DNA of 64,000 nucleotides from Candidatus Kapaibacterium sp. (GTDB lineage Bacteria; Bacteroidota; Ignavibacteria; Kapaibacteriales; JAEUSM01), in NCBI GenBank assembly GCA_016788785.1, contig JAEUSM010000009.1, forward strand, positions 62,001 through 126,000, given 5' to 3'. The first letter of the stretch is position 1; each line of letters starts with the position of its first letter. The position numbers were made by a program, and so were the translations under genes. The notes under the pieces were generated by a model that was given only the letters and a program-made list of their open reading frames with translations, did not search any database and was not told the origin of the DNA. Positions 8,903 to 18,625 of the stretch are shown here, one piece after another.

Positions 8903-10815
8903 TGTAAGTAATATTTGTAGAGCAAAAATTGTTCTTGTTTGGTGATTTTCAGTGTAGTTACTTCTTTGAGTGTATCAAGTTTTTGAATCATTGGTGCATT
9001 TGTGTTGATCAAAATATGGGTATGTTTATCAGAAAGTAGAAGATATCGTTGTAATTGTTCAAATGTATATTGTGAAGATTTTGGTTCGATATTGAGAAAA
9101 TACGTCACAGTATTGTTGTTTTGATGAATCGGAAGTAAGGTTGCATTTGGAAAATGATAGACAAAATCTTCTTTTACACTGTAAGGCAAATTCTTTGCAG
9201 TAATGTACACAATTGGAAAACAAACTATTACCACTAAACATCGAAATACGAATATTCTCAGATGCTGTGAATAGCTACAATACAGCATTGCAACCCCAAA
9301 AAACAGTGCGACTATCCATATCGAATAACCAGTTATTTCTGTTGGAATAAACTTTTGTAAATAATACATTCCAGTGTTTGCAACATCTATGAAAAGGGAA
9401 GTAGCAATTCCGCTAAAATACGCTAAATTTTCCGAAAGTAAGGAAAAACTATAGGTGATAATTGAGGATAAAAAAGCCAAAAGGTATAAAAACAGAAAAA
9501 CAGTATTACCAATGATTGAGGCAAGGGAAAATTTGTAAAAAATCAAACTTCCAATTATGTTTGAAATAAGCCCAGCTGACAGAGACAACGAAATAGAAGG
9601 AATAAGAACATTGTTCAAAAATCTTTTCCCAATGAAATTTTGAAAGATGTTTTCTACACCAAGTTTCAATAGTGTACTGAAACGAGTATAGCAAAGATAA
9701 ATACCAATTATTGCAGTTGTAGAAAAGTAAAAACTAATTGAAAAAAGCGTTGTAGGTTGAATTATCAATTGGATAACAGTAGCAAATGCCAATAGATTTA
9801 AAGGTCGAATTGTTCTTGAGAAATGGGGAATGATTAAAAACACAAACGACATAATAGCAGCTCGAAATGCGGATATTTGCGTTCCAGTTACATAGACAAA
9901 CAATATTAATAGAATTCCGAGAATAAGAATTTTGAGTATATGTGAACGAATCATAAACAAAGAAAACCAACAAATGAAAGTTATTACAACTACATGGGTT
10001 CCACTTGCAGACAAAATATGAATCAAACCAAAACTTCCAAGAATGTCTATATCTTCTTGTTCAATTCCTTTTGTTTGATCAAAAAGCATTCCTAATAGAA
10101 AAGGAACAAATTTGGGTAATACAAATCTCTGTAAGGAATCCTCTACTGCATTTCGCCAATTGTGAAGGTCACTTTCAAGCGTCCATTTTGGGTTATCAGA
10201 TATGACTATGTTATGAGCAACTATTGACGAATTTGCATGGATATCTTTAGAAATGAGTACTTGTTTGGAATTAAATTCAGAAGGGAAATATGAGTCTTTC
10301 GGAAATTGGATTTGCACTATTGATTCTATATTAGCACCTACTTTGAGATACGAAGGAATGGAATCACCATGTATGTAAGACATCAATCGAATTGTGTATT
10401 TTTCATCTGACAAAACTCCATTGTATTTAACAATCTTAATTGTCCCATCCAAAATACAATTCAACGTGCTGTCAGTTTGTTTTTCGATTTTCTCAATTGT
10501 ACCAGCAAAGTGAGCTGGAATTATTTTTCCTTCCAATGACTGCGGAATCGGAGTGTAGGTGCTGTTCATAAGGAAAAAACCTGTTAGAAACGTAAGTACA
10601 TAATATACACCACTTTTGTGAAACACAAAGAAAATTCCAACAGAAAATATTACAATTAAATTGAAAGCATACACCAAATCAAAGGAAAAGTTTTTCCATA
10701 TCACTACAAACAGCATCCCAAATACCAATACTAATAAATACCGCACCATTGGGTACTCTGTATAGTGGATTTGAGAAGCTACTACTAATTCTTTATGAAT
10801 TGTTTTGTCTTTCAT
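8875..10815 (-). CDS. comEC: ComEC/Rec2-family DNA uptake channel protein
   Basis: The 646-residue polytopic membrane protein has two N-terminal helices, a soluble OB-like region (about 85-235) and the Competence domain. Diagnostic motifs are HILSASGTHVVVITFI, matching the HLLAISGLHV block, and QISAFRAAIMSFVFL, matching SxxRAxxM. About ten membrane helices follow. It would carry single-stranded DNA across the inner membrane in natural transformation. The C-terminus is only a short tail, so the metallo-beta-lactamase domain found in many ComEC proteins is missing, as is common in this phylum. It is divergently transcribed from the OmpA/PD40 gene. Confidence 0.88.
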   Translation of the reverse strand: MKDKTIHKELVVASQIHYTEYPMVRYLLVLVFGMLFVVIWKNFSFDLVYAFNLIVIFSVGIFFVFHKSGVYYVLTFLTGFFLMNSTYTPIPQSLEGKIIPAHFAGTIEKIEKQTDSTLNCILDGTIKIVKYNGVLSDEKYTIRLMSYIHGDSIPSYLKVGANIESIVQIQFPKDSYFPSEFNSKQVLISKDIHANSSIVAHNIVISDNPKWTLESDLHNWRNAVEDSLQRFVLPKFVPFLLGMLFDQTKGIEQEDIDILGSFGLIHILSASGTHVVVITFICWFSLFMIRSHILKILILGILLILFVYVTGTQISAFRAAIMSFVFLIIPHFSRTIRPLNLLAFATVIQLIIQPTTLFSISFYFSTTAIIGIYLCYTRFSTLLKLGVENIFQNFIGKRFLNNVLIPSISLSLSAGLISNIIGSLIFYKFSLASIIGNTVFLFLYLLAFLSSIITYSFSLLSENLAYFSGIATSLFIDVANTGMYYLQKFIPTEITGYSIWIVALFFGVAMLYCSYSQHLRIFVFRCLVVIVCFPIVYITAKNLPYSVKEDFVYHFPNATLLPIHQNNNTVTYFLNIEPKSSQYTFEQLQRYLLLSDKHTHILINTNAPMIQKLDTLKEVTTLKITKQEQFLLYKYYLHKKTSQSRL

Positions 10816-10887
10816 TCGTCTAATATAATCTATAGTAATTACAAGAATACTAAAATTCTCGATTCATAAAATCAAATTTTTTCAATA

Positions 10888-12564
10888 ATGCCCCTTTTAC
10901 ATCTTACATTTTTTGTCGTTTTAGCATTATTTACATCTGTAATTTCTACTTTTGCAAATGATATTACACCTGCAAAACATAGATTACCAGATGTAATAAA
11001 TGCTTATCAACCTACTATTTTACCGGTGATTTCACCATGCGGTACGAAATTGTATTTTGATAGAAAAGAACATCCCGAAGACATTGGCGGAATATATGAT
11101 TCTGACGATATTTGGGTTTCTTCAAAATTGAAGGGGGATAATTGGACTACACCAAAAAATATTGGTGAACCATTAAACTCATCTAAAAGTGATGCATTGC
11201 TTTCTATTTCTGCTGATGGGAAAAAAGCGTTGATTTATGGTGAGTATGACCTCAAGGGGAATAAAAACCCTGGTTTTTCAATTGTAGATATGAATAATAG
11301 CGACATTACAACTTCAGTTAAACCATTAAAAATTCAAAAGTACTATAATTTGTCTCCAAATTATACTGCTCAAATTAGTCACAATTTCCAGCATCTATTG
11401 CTTTCAATTCAAAACAAAGATTCTGAGGGTCAATTAGATATTTATGTCAGTCATTGGAATGAGAAAGAGCAAATTTGGTCAGAGCCAATTTCTTTGGGAG
11501 CAACGATAAATACAAAAGAAATTGAAACTTCTCCCTTTTTAGCAAATGATTTGAAAACACTCTATTTTTCTTCGTCAGGGCATGGTGGGTATGGAAAATT
11601 GGATATTTTTGTAACACGTAGGTTAGATGATACTTGGCGTAATTGGTCAAAGCCAGAAAATATTGGCTCGTCTATCAATTCCTTTGATGATGAATCAAGT
11701 TTTTCATTAACTGCTCAAAACGATACTATCTATTTTGTTTCCAACGATACTATTGCATTACGACAAGGGATTTATGTGGCAGAAATTCCGAAAAAGTTTC
11801 AACCTGAGGGATTTACTATTCATACAGGAATAGTAAAAGGTATCGACTGCTTTAATATTGAAAAGAAACATTACAACACCTATCTTTCAAAATTACAAAC
11901 AATAGAATCAGAGAAAAAAACAATTCTCATTCCATTTGAGTCGTTTCAAAATAGCCATTGCTCGTTAGTTTTTACTACACCATTGGGTGAAAATCGTTCG
12001 ATTCTTCATACAAATGAATTTGGTAAATTTTCTACAATTTTACCTCCAGAAATACAATCTCCTCTTTCATTTTTTTGTAACAACCAATTGTCTGATACAT
12101 ATCATATAAGTAAGGATTTGTTTGCAAAAAAAGAACCAATCACATTTTCGGTAAAACCGAACAAATCATTCAAATGTATTATTGCAGCCTTTTACTTTGA
12201 AAACAATAGTGATTCATTGTTTCCAACCCAAATAGATGAGTTACAAACACTTGTGGAATATGTTCAACAATATATCGATGCATCAATTTTAAAAACGGAA
12301 ATGCTTCGTTTTTCGATTGTTGGCCATACTGATGAAAAGGGGAATAACAATTATAACAAGCAACTTTCCATCAAAAGAGCTAATTCCGTTGCAACACGCT
12401 TTCAACAAATGCTGCAAAACAAGTGCAAAATTGAAAATAGCGGTAAAGGGTGTGATTTCCCTGTAGAGGTAAGTGGGAATATGTCTAACACGAAAAATAG
12501 ACGTGTTGAGATTTATTTAGAATATGATGTTCCAAAACAAGAACTCAAATCAAGTCTTCGATAA
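10888..12564 (+). CDS. OmpA-family protein with PD40 (WD40-like) repeats
   Basis: The 558-residue protein has a signal peptide ending near residue 24. PD40-type blades follow at about 45-300, with motifs such as CGTKLYFDR, ADGKKALIYG, LKTLYFSSSGHGGYGKLDIF and TIYFVSND. A middle region of unclear fold comes next. The C-terminal OmpA-like domain spans about 430-550 (FYFENNSDSL, VGHTDEKGNNNYN, LSIKRANSV, NRRVEIY) and should bind peptidoglycan. Family members are periplasmic or outer-membrane lipoproteins, some linked to type IX secretion, but no lipobox is visible here. It overlaps the next gene by one base (TAATG), indicating translational coupling. Confidence 0.82.
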   Translation: MPLLHLTFFVVLALFTSVISTFANDITPAKHRLPDVINAYQPTILPVISPCGTKLYFDRKEHPEDIGGIYDSDDIWVSSKLKGDNWTTPKNIGEPLNSSKSDALLSISADGKKALIYGEYDLKGNKNPGFSIVDMNNSDITTSVKPLKIQKYYNLSPNYTAQISHNFQHLLLSIQNKDSEGQLDIYVSHWNEKEQIWSEPISLGATINTKEIETSPFLANDLKTLYFSSSGHGGYGKLDIFVTRRLDDTWRNWSKPENIGSSINSFDDESSFSLTAQNDTIYFVSNDTIALRQGIYVAEIPKKFQPEGFTIHTGIVKGIDCFNIEKKHYNTYLSKLQTIESEKKTILIPFESFQNSHCSLVFTTPLGENRSILHTNEFGKFSTILPPEIQSPLSFFCNNQLSDTYHISKDLFAKKEPITFSVKPNKSFKCIIAAFYFENNSDSLFPTQIDELQTLVEYVQQYIDASILKTEMLRFSIVGHTDEKGNNNYNKQLSIKRANSVATRFQQMLQNKCKIENSGKGCDFPVEVSGNMSNTKNRRVEIYLEYDVPKQELKSSLR

Positions 12565-14354
12565 TGAACAACACTATTGACCCATTTGATAGTTTCTTTA
12601 CTGCTTCAACTAAACCTGAACCTATAGATTTTTCCAGTATCGCAAAAACTTTGCAAAATTTGAACGATACTGCATTTGATTTTATCGTTGCAGGCAACAT
12701 CGATTCTGCACAAGAGTCATTACAATCAATCGCTACTACATTCACAAAGAATCCTGATGGATTGACAAATCCTGATTTTCGTTTGCAACAAGGTCGTTAC
12801 TTCAATATCCTGGGCGTCAAACATTGGATGCAACAACAATTTCATCAGGCGTTTTTGCATTATACGACAGCATTAGAAATTTTTGAAATTCTGGGGAATG
12901 ATCGCTACGTTGCCTTGGTATGTAATAATATCGCAAATCTACAACGAAATTTGGGGAACTATAAAAGTGCGATAGACTATTTTAAAATTTCCGTTGAAAA
13001 ATTAGAAGTTTTAGATGATGCGGATAATCTTTCGAAAACATACCTTAACTTAGGCATACTCTATCAAACATTAGATTTATCAGAATTTGCTGAGGAAACA
13101 TTACTCAAAGCACTTCATCTTGCCGAAAAAATTAATCACCAAGATACTATTGCCTCATGTTATCAACATTTGAGTATACAAGCTCGAAGAAAAAAAGAAT
13201 TTGAACTGAGTCAAGAATTTGCTCTCAAGGCGTTAGAGATTTTCCGTCAATTTCATAATAAAGTTGGTGAAATCGAAACAATGAGTTCTTTGGCAAATAA
13301 CCTTTATGCACTAGGACTGTTTGAAGATTCAATTAACAAATATTTTGAGATTATTGCTTTTGCAAATGAACCTCAATTCAAATCTCAACTTGCGAATACG
13401 TACTTTAATATTGCAGGAAGTTTACAGGCACTACTAATTCAACAAAAACCGTTGCCTGCTCTTGAACACGATTATGGTCATTATGCACAATTGGCGTATT
13501 CCATCGCAGATGAACAAGATGATATTGCTCTCAAAGCAGATGCATGTAAAGTTTTGGCTGAATATAACGACTCTAAATCCTCTTTCGAGCAGTCAGTTCA
13601 GTATTACAAAGAATATTTGCTATTACTCAAAGAACAGCAACGCAACGAATCGAAAGCTTCTGCTGAACAATTTCAATTAGAAACTACCTTAGCGGCATTG
13701 GAAAAGAAATCGCTTTTGGAACAAGCCACCTTAAAAGCAACGAATGATTTGTTGTTCAAAGTCGTTCCAGAACCGGTTGCAAAACGTCTCATTTCCGGTG
13801 AAACGCCTATAGCAGATTATATACCTTCTCTGTCGGTGATTTTTACGGATATGGTGGGGTTTACATCCATTGCAAAGTCGAAAGAACCATCGATATTAGT
13901 TTCAGAACTCAATGAAACATTTTCACAAATTGATAGATTGGCAAAGGAGTATTCGATTGAAAAAATTAAAACTATCGGCGATGCATATATGGCTGTGAGC
14001 TTTGACCTTCCCAATGAAGAACATCACAGTTGTCGAATCATTCGATTTGCATTGGCAATTATCGATTCAGTGAAAACTTCATTTCAATTTCGTGTAGGGA
14101 TTCATTCTGGTCCTGTGGTAGCAGGTGTCATTGGATTGGAGCGTTTTTCCTACGATTTATGGGGTGATACGGTTAATGTTGCCCAACGATTGGAAGCAAC
14201 TTCCGAAACCTCGACAGTGCATATTAGTGAGCAAACATACCTTTTGGTCAAAGATACGTTTGAGTGTAAATTTGTAGGAAAAACAGCCTTAAAAGGTATT
14301 GGTTTGGTTAACACCTACCATGTTATTCGTGAAAAATTAACCCAATTGACGTAA
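12564..14354 (+). CDS. TPR-domain class III adenylate cyclase
   Basis: The 596-residue protein has no signal or membrane helix. Residues about 70-380 form tetratricopeptide repeats and 420-590 a class III cyclase domain. FTDMVGFT and TIGDAYM provide the two metal-binding aspartates. The Lys in EKIKTIGD and the Asp in YDLWGDTVN select ATP rather than GTP. TVNVAQRLE supplies the transition-state Asn and Arg. All key residues are present, so it should make cAMP in the cytoplasm in response to something sensed by the TPR array. It is translationally coupled to the OmpA/PD40 gene upstream. Confidence 0.88.
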   Translation: MNNTIDPFDSFFTASTKPEPIDFSSIAKTLQNLNDTAFDFIVAGNIDSAQESLQSIATTFTKNPDGLTNPDFRLQQGRYFNILGVKHWMQQQFHQAFLHYTTALEIFEILGNDRYVALVCNNIANLQRNLGNYKSAIDYFKISVEKLEVLDDADNLSKTYLNLGILYQTLDLSEFAEETLLKALHLAEKINHQDTIASCYQHLSIQARRKKEFELSQEFALKALEIFRQFHNKVGEIETMSSLANNLYALGLFEDSINKYFEIIAFANEPQFKSQLANTYFNIAGSLQALLIQQKPLPALEHDYGHYAQLAYSIADEQDDIALKADACKVLAEYNDSKSSFEQSVQYYKEYLLLLKEQQRNESKASAEQFQLETTLAALEKKSLLEQATLKATNDLLFKVVPEPVAKRLISGETPIADYIPSLSVIFTDMVGFTSIAKSKEPSILVSELNETFSQIDRLAKEYSIEKIKTIGDAYMAVSFDLPNEEHHSCRIIRFALAIIDSVKTSFQFRVGIHSGPVVAGVIGLERFSYDLWGDTVNVAQRLEATSETSTVHISEQTYLLVKDTFECKFVGKTALKGIGLVNTYHVIREKLTQLT

Positions 14355-14375
14355 TTTAGTCCCATCCTCCCGATT

Positions 14376-15659
14376 TCACGTTTTCTGTTTCTTTTTTTTT
14401 GCGGCTGGAAAAAGAATGTTGTTAAGAATTAATCGATACCCCGGTGAGTTTTTGTGTAATGCCAAATCTGTTGGGTCTTCACCAATTTGATGTTGATAAT
14501 CTTCTGGGTCATGTCCTCCATACCACGTAAATGTTCCTCTACCAAAATTACCAGTGATATATTTCACTTCATTTGTACCCTCACGTTCAGCTAATGCAAT
14601 AACGCTTTTTTTCAATAGTTCACGCTTAAAAGCGGTTGTTTGACCTAAAAATCCACGTACAACATTCGTGTGGCATTGTGTTAACATCGTCGGAACAGGG
14701 TCGTATTTTGCAGAAAAATCAAACAGAGTAAAATAGTCTATACTTGGGTTATTGATGGTCGTTGGTCCAACATCAATATCAGAAAACTCATTATTATATG
14801 GATCCAAATACACTTTGAAATTGTCAAATGCAAAGGTACGATTGTATTGCAATTTCGCATTTGCTGCAGGGTCAGCTGGGTCACCATCAAATATTTGGTC
14901 GCAAATATCCACTCCAGCAGTTGCCAATGCAATATCATAGGTGTCCGTTGCAGTACACATTGCGAACATAAACCCGCCATCTGCAATGAAATTCCGAATT
15001 TTTTCAACAACCGATTTTTTCATCTCGGATACTTTTTGATATCCCAATTTTTTAGCAGTAGTTTCTAATAAATTCACTTGCTGGATATACCACGGAGCGT
15101 TGGCAAATTGCACATAAAACTTCCCATATTGCCCTGTGAAATCCTCGTGATGCAAGTGAAGCCAATCATAATCTTTTAATTTCCCTGCTTCCACTTCCTC
15201 ATCCCACACCTTTTCGTACGGAACTTCTGCGTATTTCATTGCAAGTGTTACGGCATCATCCCAAGGAAGTGAACCGGGAGGTGAATAGACAGCAATTTTG
15301 GGTTGTTTTTCCAATCGAGCAACGTCCATATTCGACGATTCGCTTTGTACTTCTGCGTAAATGGATGCTGCTTCTGAACCGCTAATTTGGGTAAAAAAGA
15401 CGTTTTTCAAACGGCATTCCGACGCCAAAAGTTCATCATAATCCATCATAAACGAACCACCACGAAAATTGAGCAACCAATCAACACGAATATCTCGAGC
15501 CAATGCATTGTAGGCAACGCCATACGCTTTCAAATGATCAGTTTGGGATAAATCCATCGGGATCAGCATTTTTTGTGAATACAAAATACTCGAGGTAAAC
15601 AACATCAACACAACAAGATATTTTAACATAGTTCGAACGAAGTGAATACAGAAATTCAT
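14376..15659 (-). CDS. Conserved secreted protein of unknown function (often mislabelled asparagine synthetase B)
   Basis: The 427-residue protein has a clear export signal (MLKYLVVLMLFTSSILYSQ from residue 11). The start may be ATG 15659 or ATG 15629; the second gives a textbook signal peptide, and neither has a good ribosome site. The mature part has Trp- and His-rich blocks, including YDWLHLHHEDFTGQYGKFY, GGFMFAMCTATDTYDIALA, and WYGGHDPEDYQH near the end. From memory of the group, close relatives are annotated asparagine synthetase B, yet neither the N-terminal Cys amidotransferase nor the ATP-PPi motif is visible. The fold hints at a ThuA/gatase-like Rossmann protein. Function unknown. 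Confidence 0.6.
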   Translation of the reverse strand: MNFCIHFVRTMLKYLVVLMLFTSSILYSQKMLIPMDLSQTDHLKAYGVAYNALARDIRVDWLLNFRGGSFMMDYDELLASECRLKNVFFTQISGSEAASIYAEVQSESSNMDVARLEKQPKIAVYSPPGSLPWDDAVTLAMKYAEVPYEKVWDEEVEAGKLKDYDWLHLHHEDFTGQYGKFYVQFANAPWYIQQVNLLETTAKKLGYQKVSEMKKSVVEKIRNFIADGGFMFAMCTATDTYDIALATAGVDICDQIFDGDPADPAANAKLQYNRTFAFDNFKVYLDPYNNEFSDIDVGPTTINNPSIDYFTLFDFSAKYDPVPTMLTQCHTNVVRGFLGQTTAFKRELLKKSVIALAEREGTNEVKYITGNFGRGTFTWYGGHDPEDYQHQIGEDPTDLALHKNSPGYRLILNNILFPAAKKKKQKT

Positions 15660-15727
15660 AGCTTCACTATAAACTATTTGTTCATTCCTTTATTGTGAAG
15701 ATGTCGGAAGAAGGGACAAAAAGAACT

Positions 15728-15751
15728 CCCTCTCCCCTACGAGGGAGAGGG
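15728..15751. repeat. GC-rich inverted repeat
   Basis: CCCTCTCCC and GGGAGAGGG form a nine-base stem in a 150-base gap. The arms resemble the two hairpins at 19950-20130, so this looks like a member of the same dispersed intergenic family. It lacks a T run on the strand of the nearby genes, so a terminator role is doubtful. Confidence 0.6.
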
Positions 15752-15813
15752 TGCATTCTGAATTACTATCTTTTTCTTTTATCGTTAACTATTTGTTTTT
15801 GATTTTCAAAAAA

Positions 15814-16635
15814 TCATAAGTATTGGATTACATTCCAACTAACATCGCCATGATGAGACCACAAGTGGCTTTCTAATGTGCGAATAGTGGTAAAATTCAT
15901 CTTGTTTCCTTGATAAGCAAGATTTGCATAACGTTTGATTGCCATCTCATCACCACGAATTTGATTTGCTGGTTTCTTATTATCCAAAACAACAGGTGCT
16001 AAGTCATTAAAATTATCGGTGATGATAATGGAACTTTGTAACGACGGCAACACATTATAAATCCAATTTCCTTGACATTTACCACCTCCTCCACAACCAC
16101 CTCCATACCGAATGCGAATGATATGGCTGATTATAGCATTTTGTTCTAATAGAACCGTTGAGCAAAACGACTCATTTTCAACAAAAGTATAGATAACTGG
16201 AACGCTATATTCTCCTAATTGATGAGAAGTTACCTTCAATTTCAAAAAAACGACAACATTCAAATGTGGTTCAACTTCCTGAAAATCGACAATTCCATTG
16301 TCTAAAGTGGTATGTAGATTCGGGAGTCTCTCAATGGATTCAACAACAATTTTTGTATGTTCATCTTCAAAAATCAATTTCGTATCCAAAAAATCCGAGG
16401 AACTGTATGGAAAATAATCCGTAAAAATGAACAAATCAGGAAAGGCTGATTCTGCTTGCGAGGCCGGATGTAACTTTGAATAAGCAGAATTTAGATACAG
16501 TAATGATCTAAAATCTGTCCCAGCGGATGGATACCAACAAAGTATTGGTGTGTTTTTAGGTGTAAAGTTTTGTAAATAAGAATGAAACGCACCTTTGTTG
16601 TTCCCATTCAAAAAATTCAATAATTGCATTGACAT
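15814..16635 (-). CDS. Hypothetical protein with PSAGTDFR motif
   Basis: The 273-residue protein starts at ATG 16635, fixed by a GGAGG ribosome site at 16642-16646; a longer reading frame begins upstream but lacks such a site. There is no signal or membrane helix. CWYPSAGTDFRSLLYL near residue 34 is a motif I associate with uncharacterised bacterial proteins. A Gly/Cys run (GGGCGGGGKCQGNW, about 180-193) could bind metal. Neighbours are unrelated. Not recognised beyond this. Confidence 0.6.
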   Translation of the reverse strand: MSMQLLNFLNGNNKGAFHSYLQNFTPKNTPILCWYPSAGTDFRSLLYLNSAYSKLHPASQAESAFPDLFIFTDYFPYSSSDFLDTKLIFEDEHTKIVVESIERLPNLHTTLDNGIVDFQEVEPHLNVVVFLKLKVTSHQLGEYSVPVIYTFVENESFCSTVLLEQNAIISHIIRIRYGGGCGGGGKCQGNWIYNVLPSLQSSIIITDNFNDLAPVVLDNKKPANQIRGDEMAIKRYANLAYQGNKMNFTTIRTLESHLWSHHGDVSWNVIQYL

Positions 16636-16682
16636 AACCAACCTCCAATAGTAATACATTCATAATATCATTTTCAATATTA

Positions 16683-16715
16683 CAAATATACACATTATTA
16701 TGTCATATAATGACA
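16683..16715 (-). promoter_or_regulatory. Possible promoter and operator for the PSAGTDFR gene
   Basis: Minus-strand TATATTTG (16683-16690) fits the -7 element. A six-base inverted repeat, TGTCAT-ATA-ATGACA, lies at 16701-16715 just upstream, and TTTTG follows at a longer than usual spacing of 23 bases. Moderate support only. Confidence 0.35.
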
Positions 16716-16740
16716 AAATAGGAGTATGGTTGAAAAATAC

Positions 16741-17097
16741 TTACTTCCTCAGAATTTTTTCCATTGGTCTGCCTTTGGCTAATTCGTCGATGAGTTTGTC
16801 CATATAGCGAACCTTTCTCATAATCGGGTCTTCGATTTCTTCGATGCGGTAACCGCAGATAACACCAGTGATTTTTGGGGCATTGGGGTGCAATTGTGCT
16901 ACTGCAAAAAGGTCTTCGAAATTGGTTTTCTGCTCCAAATGTTGTCCCAATTCTTCTTGGGTAAACCCAGTCAACCAAAGAATAGCCTCGTCAACTTCCT
17001 CTTTTGTTCTCCCCTTTTTCTCTGCTTTTGTAATGTAATGAGTGTACACACTCGCAAAGGACATTTTGTATACTCTTTCGTTGTTTGATGCTTTCAT
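16741..17097 (-). CDS. DUF2200 family protein
   Basis: The 118-residue protein follows the DUF2200 pattern closely: [77 protein letters not shown]. It is small and cytoplasmic with no catalytic motif that I can name. The family is widespread and uncharacterised and tends to be a stand-alone gene. Confidence 0.88.
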   Translation of the reverse strand: MKASNNERVYKMSFASVYTHYITKAEKKGRTKEEVDEAILWLTGFTQEELGQHLEQKTNFEDLFAVAQLHPNAPKITGVICGYRIEEIEDPIMRKVRYMDKLIDELAKGRPMEKILRK

Positions 17098-17184
17098 TAT
17101 GTTAAATCTTCTTTCTAACTTTTGGTATCACAAACAAAAATAGAACACTTATATGTGAATTACAAATTGATTAGGAAAATGTGG

Positions 17185-17192
17185 TATATTTG
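17185..17192 (+). promoter_or_regulatory. Possible -7 element for the exported 216-residue protein
   Basis: TATATTTG lies about 40 bases before the start codon. The nearest TTG is only 15 bases upstream instead of 19, so the promoter is not typical. Confidence 0.3.
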
Positions 17193-17230
17193 TTTTGGTG
17201 AAATGGAATGTTTAACCAATTCTTAAAAAT

Positions 17231-17881
17231 ATGAAAACACAAATCCTAATTCTAATTATACTCTTTCTTACGGAATGTACTATGTTTGCTCAAACGCAAA
17301 AAGCAACAACAGAAAGTGGCGTAAAAGTTATATTAAATTCTGATGGAACTTGGGATTTTGATAGAGAAAAAACAGAACAAAAGAAGATTTCTATCTTAGA
17401 TACCATCGATTGCTCTAAATGGATTTCGAGTGAAATTGATAAAGTAAATGGAAAAAGTAATTTAACAGCTAAAATTAGAATAGTTGGTGACGATAATGAA
17501 GGTAATCATTGTGAAGGAAGTATCGAAATAATTAAGTCTAATAAAGGACATTTAGAATTAAATTTTGATTTAGCGGTTTATTATACAGAACAGTATGAAA
17601 GTGTATGTATGAGCCATCCAGAAATAAAGATATTAACGGTTGATGAAAAAAGAGCAACTTGGCAAAGTGAATTTAATAAACCAAATTGTAGTGGAGCTTT
17701 TTCAGTATTATTAGGCGGAATTTATTCTAGTAATGACGTTCCAGAAGGTTTAAAAAAACATAAAATCAAAATGATTCGAATTCAGTTAACTAATTTAGAT
17801 GAAAAAGAGTTTATTGACATTGAATTTGACAATAAAACTGCAGAAGAGTTCATTAAAATAATGAATTGCTTGTATAAGTAA
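17231..17881 (+). CDS. Exported hypothetical protein
   Basis: The 216-residue protein has a signal peptide cut near FAQ (residues 19-21). The next stretch, KATTESGVKVILNSDGTWDF, is a short motif found at the mature N-terminus of several uncharacterised exported bacterial proteins. Cysteines at about 56, 98, 118, 146 and 214 could form disulfides. The region 17.2-19.9 kb is more AT-rich than its flanks and holds only small accessory genes. Confidence 0.6.
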   Translation: MKTQILILIILFLTECTMFAQTQKATTESGVKVILNSDGTWDFDREKTEQKKISILDTIDCSKWISSEIDKVNGKSNLTAKIRIVGDDNEGNHCEGSIEIIKSNKGHLELNFDLAVYYTEQYESVCMSHPEIKILTVDEKRATWQSEFNKPNCSGAFSVLLGGIYSSNDVPEGLKKHKIKMIRIQLTNLDEKEFIDIEFDNKTAEEFIKIMNCLYK

Positions 17882-17952
17882 AGCAAAATATTGTGAATTA
17901 ACATTCTAATCATGACCTACTAATTATTTATTCTATATTTTAAAATATTACG

Positions 17953-18435
17953 ATGACAAAGTTCCTACTTTCAATAGTTACAATTTTAATTCTTTGGGGG
18001 TGTTCCACTCCAATATCAACCTATCGTGAACAATATATTGACACAAAATGTAGTATACCTACAGAACAATTGTTTAATCAGTTGTCTGAGTATTTTCTCA
18101 CTAATGGTTATACAATAACGAACTTTGATATTAATCGTGGATTTATGGAAGCACAAGGAAGAGGCTTTTATTCTGGTTTGCATGGTTTGAACCAATCTTT
18201 AAGAGGAAAACCAACAAATCCTAACTTTTTATATGAAGAAAAAGGTGTAATAATTCCTAAATGGTCAATTTTACAAACAAATAATAAAACAAGCATAGTT
18301 GCTATATGCCAAAACTCACAAGGAATTTTCTATTCTGACTCTACATTGAATATTCCAACATACAGTTTCTATTGGAAAACAAGAAATGAGATTAAAAAAA
18401 TATGTGGTAACATTGAGTTTAAAGATAAACCTTGA
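17953..18435 (+). CDS. Hypothetical lipoprotein
   Basis: The 160-residue protein has a signal peptide with lipobox LWGC (Cys17), so it is probably a membrane-anchored lipoprotein. The mature part shows no recognised domain. It is 71 bases after the preceding exported protein on the same strand and may share its transcript. Confidence 0.6.
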   Translation: MTKFLLSIVTILILWGCSTPISTYREQYIDTKCSIPTEQLFNQLSEYFLTNGYTITNFDINRGFMEAQGRGFYSGLHGLNQSLRGKPTNPNFLYEEKGVIIPKWSILQTNNKTSIVAICQNSQGIFYSDSTLNIPTYSFYWKTRNEIKKICGNIEFKDKP

Positions 18436-18544
18436 TTGTGAAAATAAAATGCTCTTTCTTTTATTCCATTTAAAAGTATTTTTTGTACAATCAATATCTA
18501 CTCACTTGAAAAAAATTCGAAATGCTTGAAAGGTTCCAAAGAGC

Positions 18545-18607
18545 TTGTAAAATATTACAATTAAATTAGATTTAAAGCTCAGATTCAACTTTACAATAAA
18601 TTGTAAA
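18545..18607 (+). promoter_or_regulatory. Pair of palindromes with TTGTAA half-sites
   Basis: TTGTAA-AATA-TTACAA occupies 18545-18560 and TTTACAAT-AA-ATTGTAAA occupies 18590-18607, just before the DUF2513 start at 18626. The same half-site appears four times in 63 bases, which suggests a dimeric regulator bound at two sites. No regulator gene is adjacent. Confidence 0.4.
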
Positions 18608-18625
18608 AAATATTAAAGAACAAAA

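Noticed and set aside
16703-16978. Second frame overlapping DUF2200
   Set aside because: DUF2200 in the other frame matches a known family along its full length; this frame has unusual Pro/Arg/His composition.
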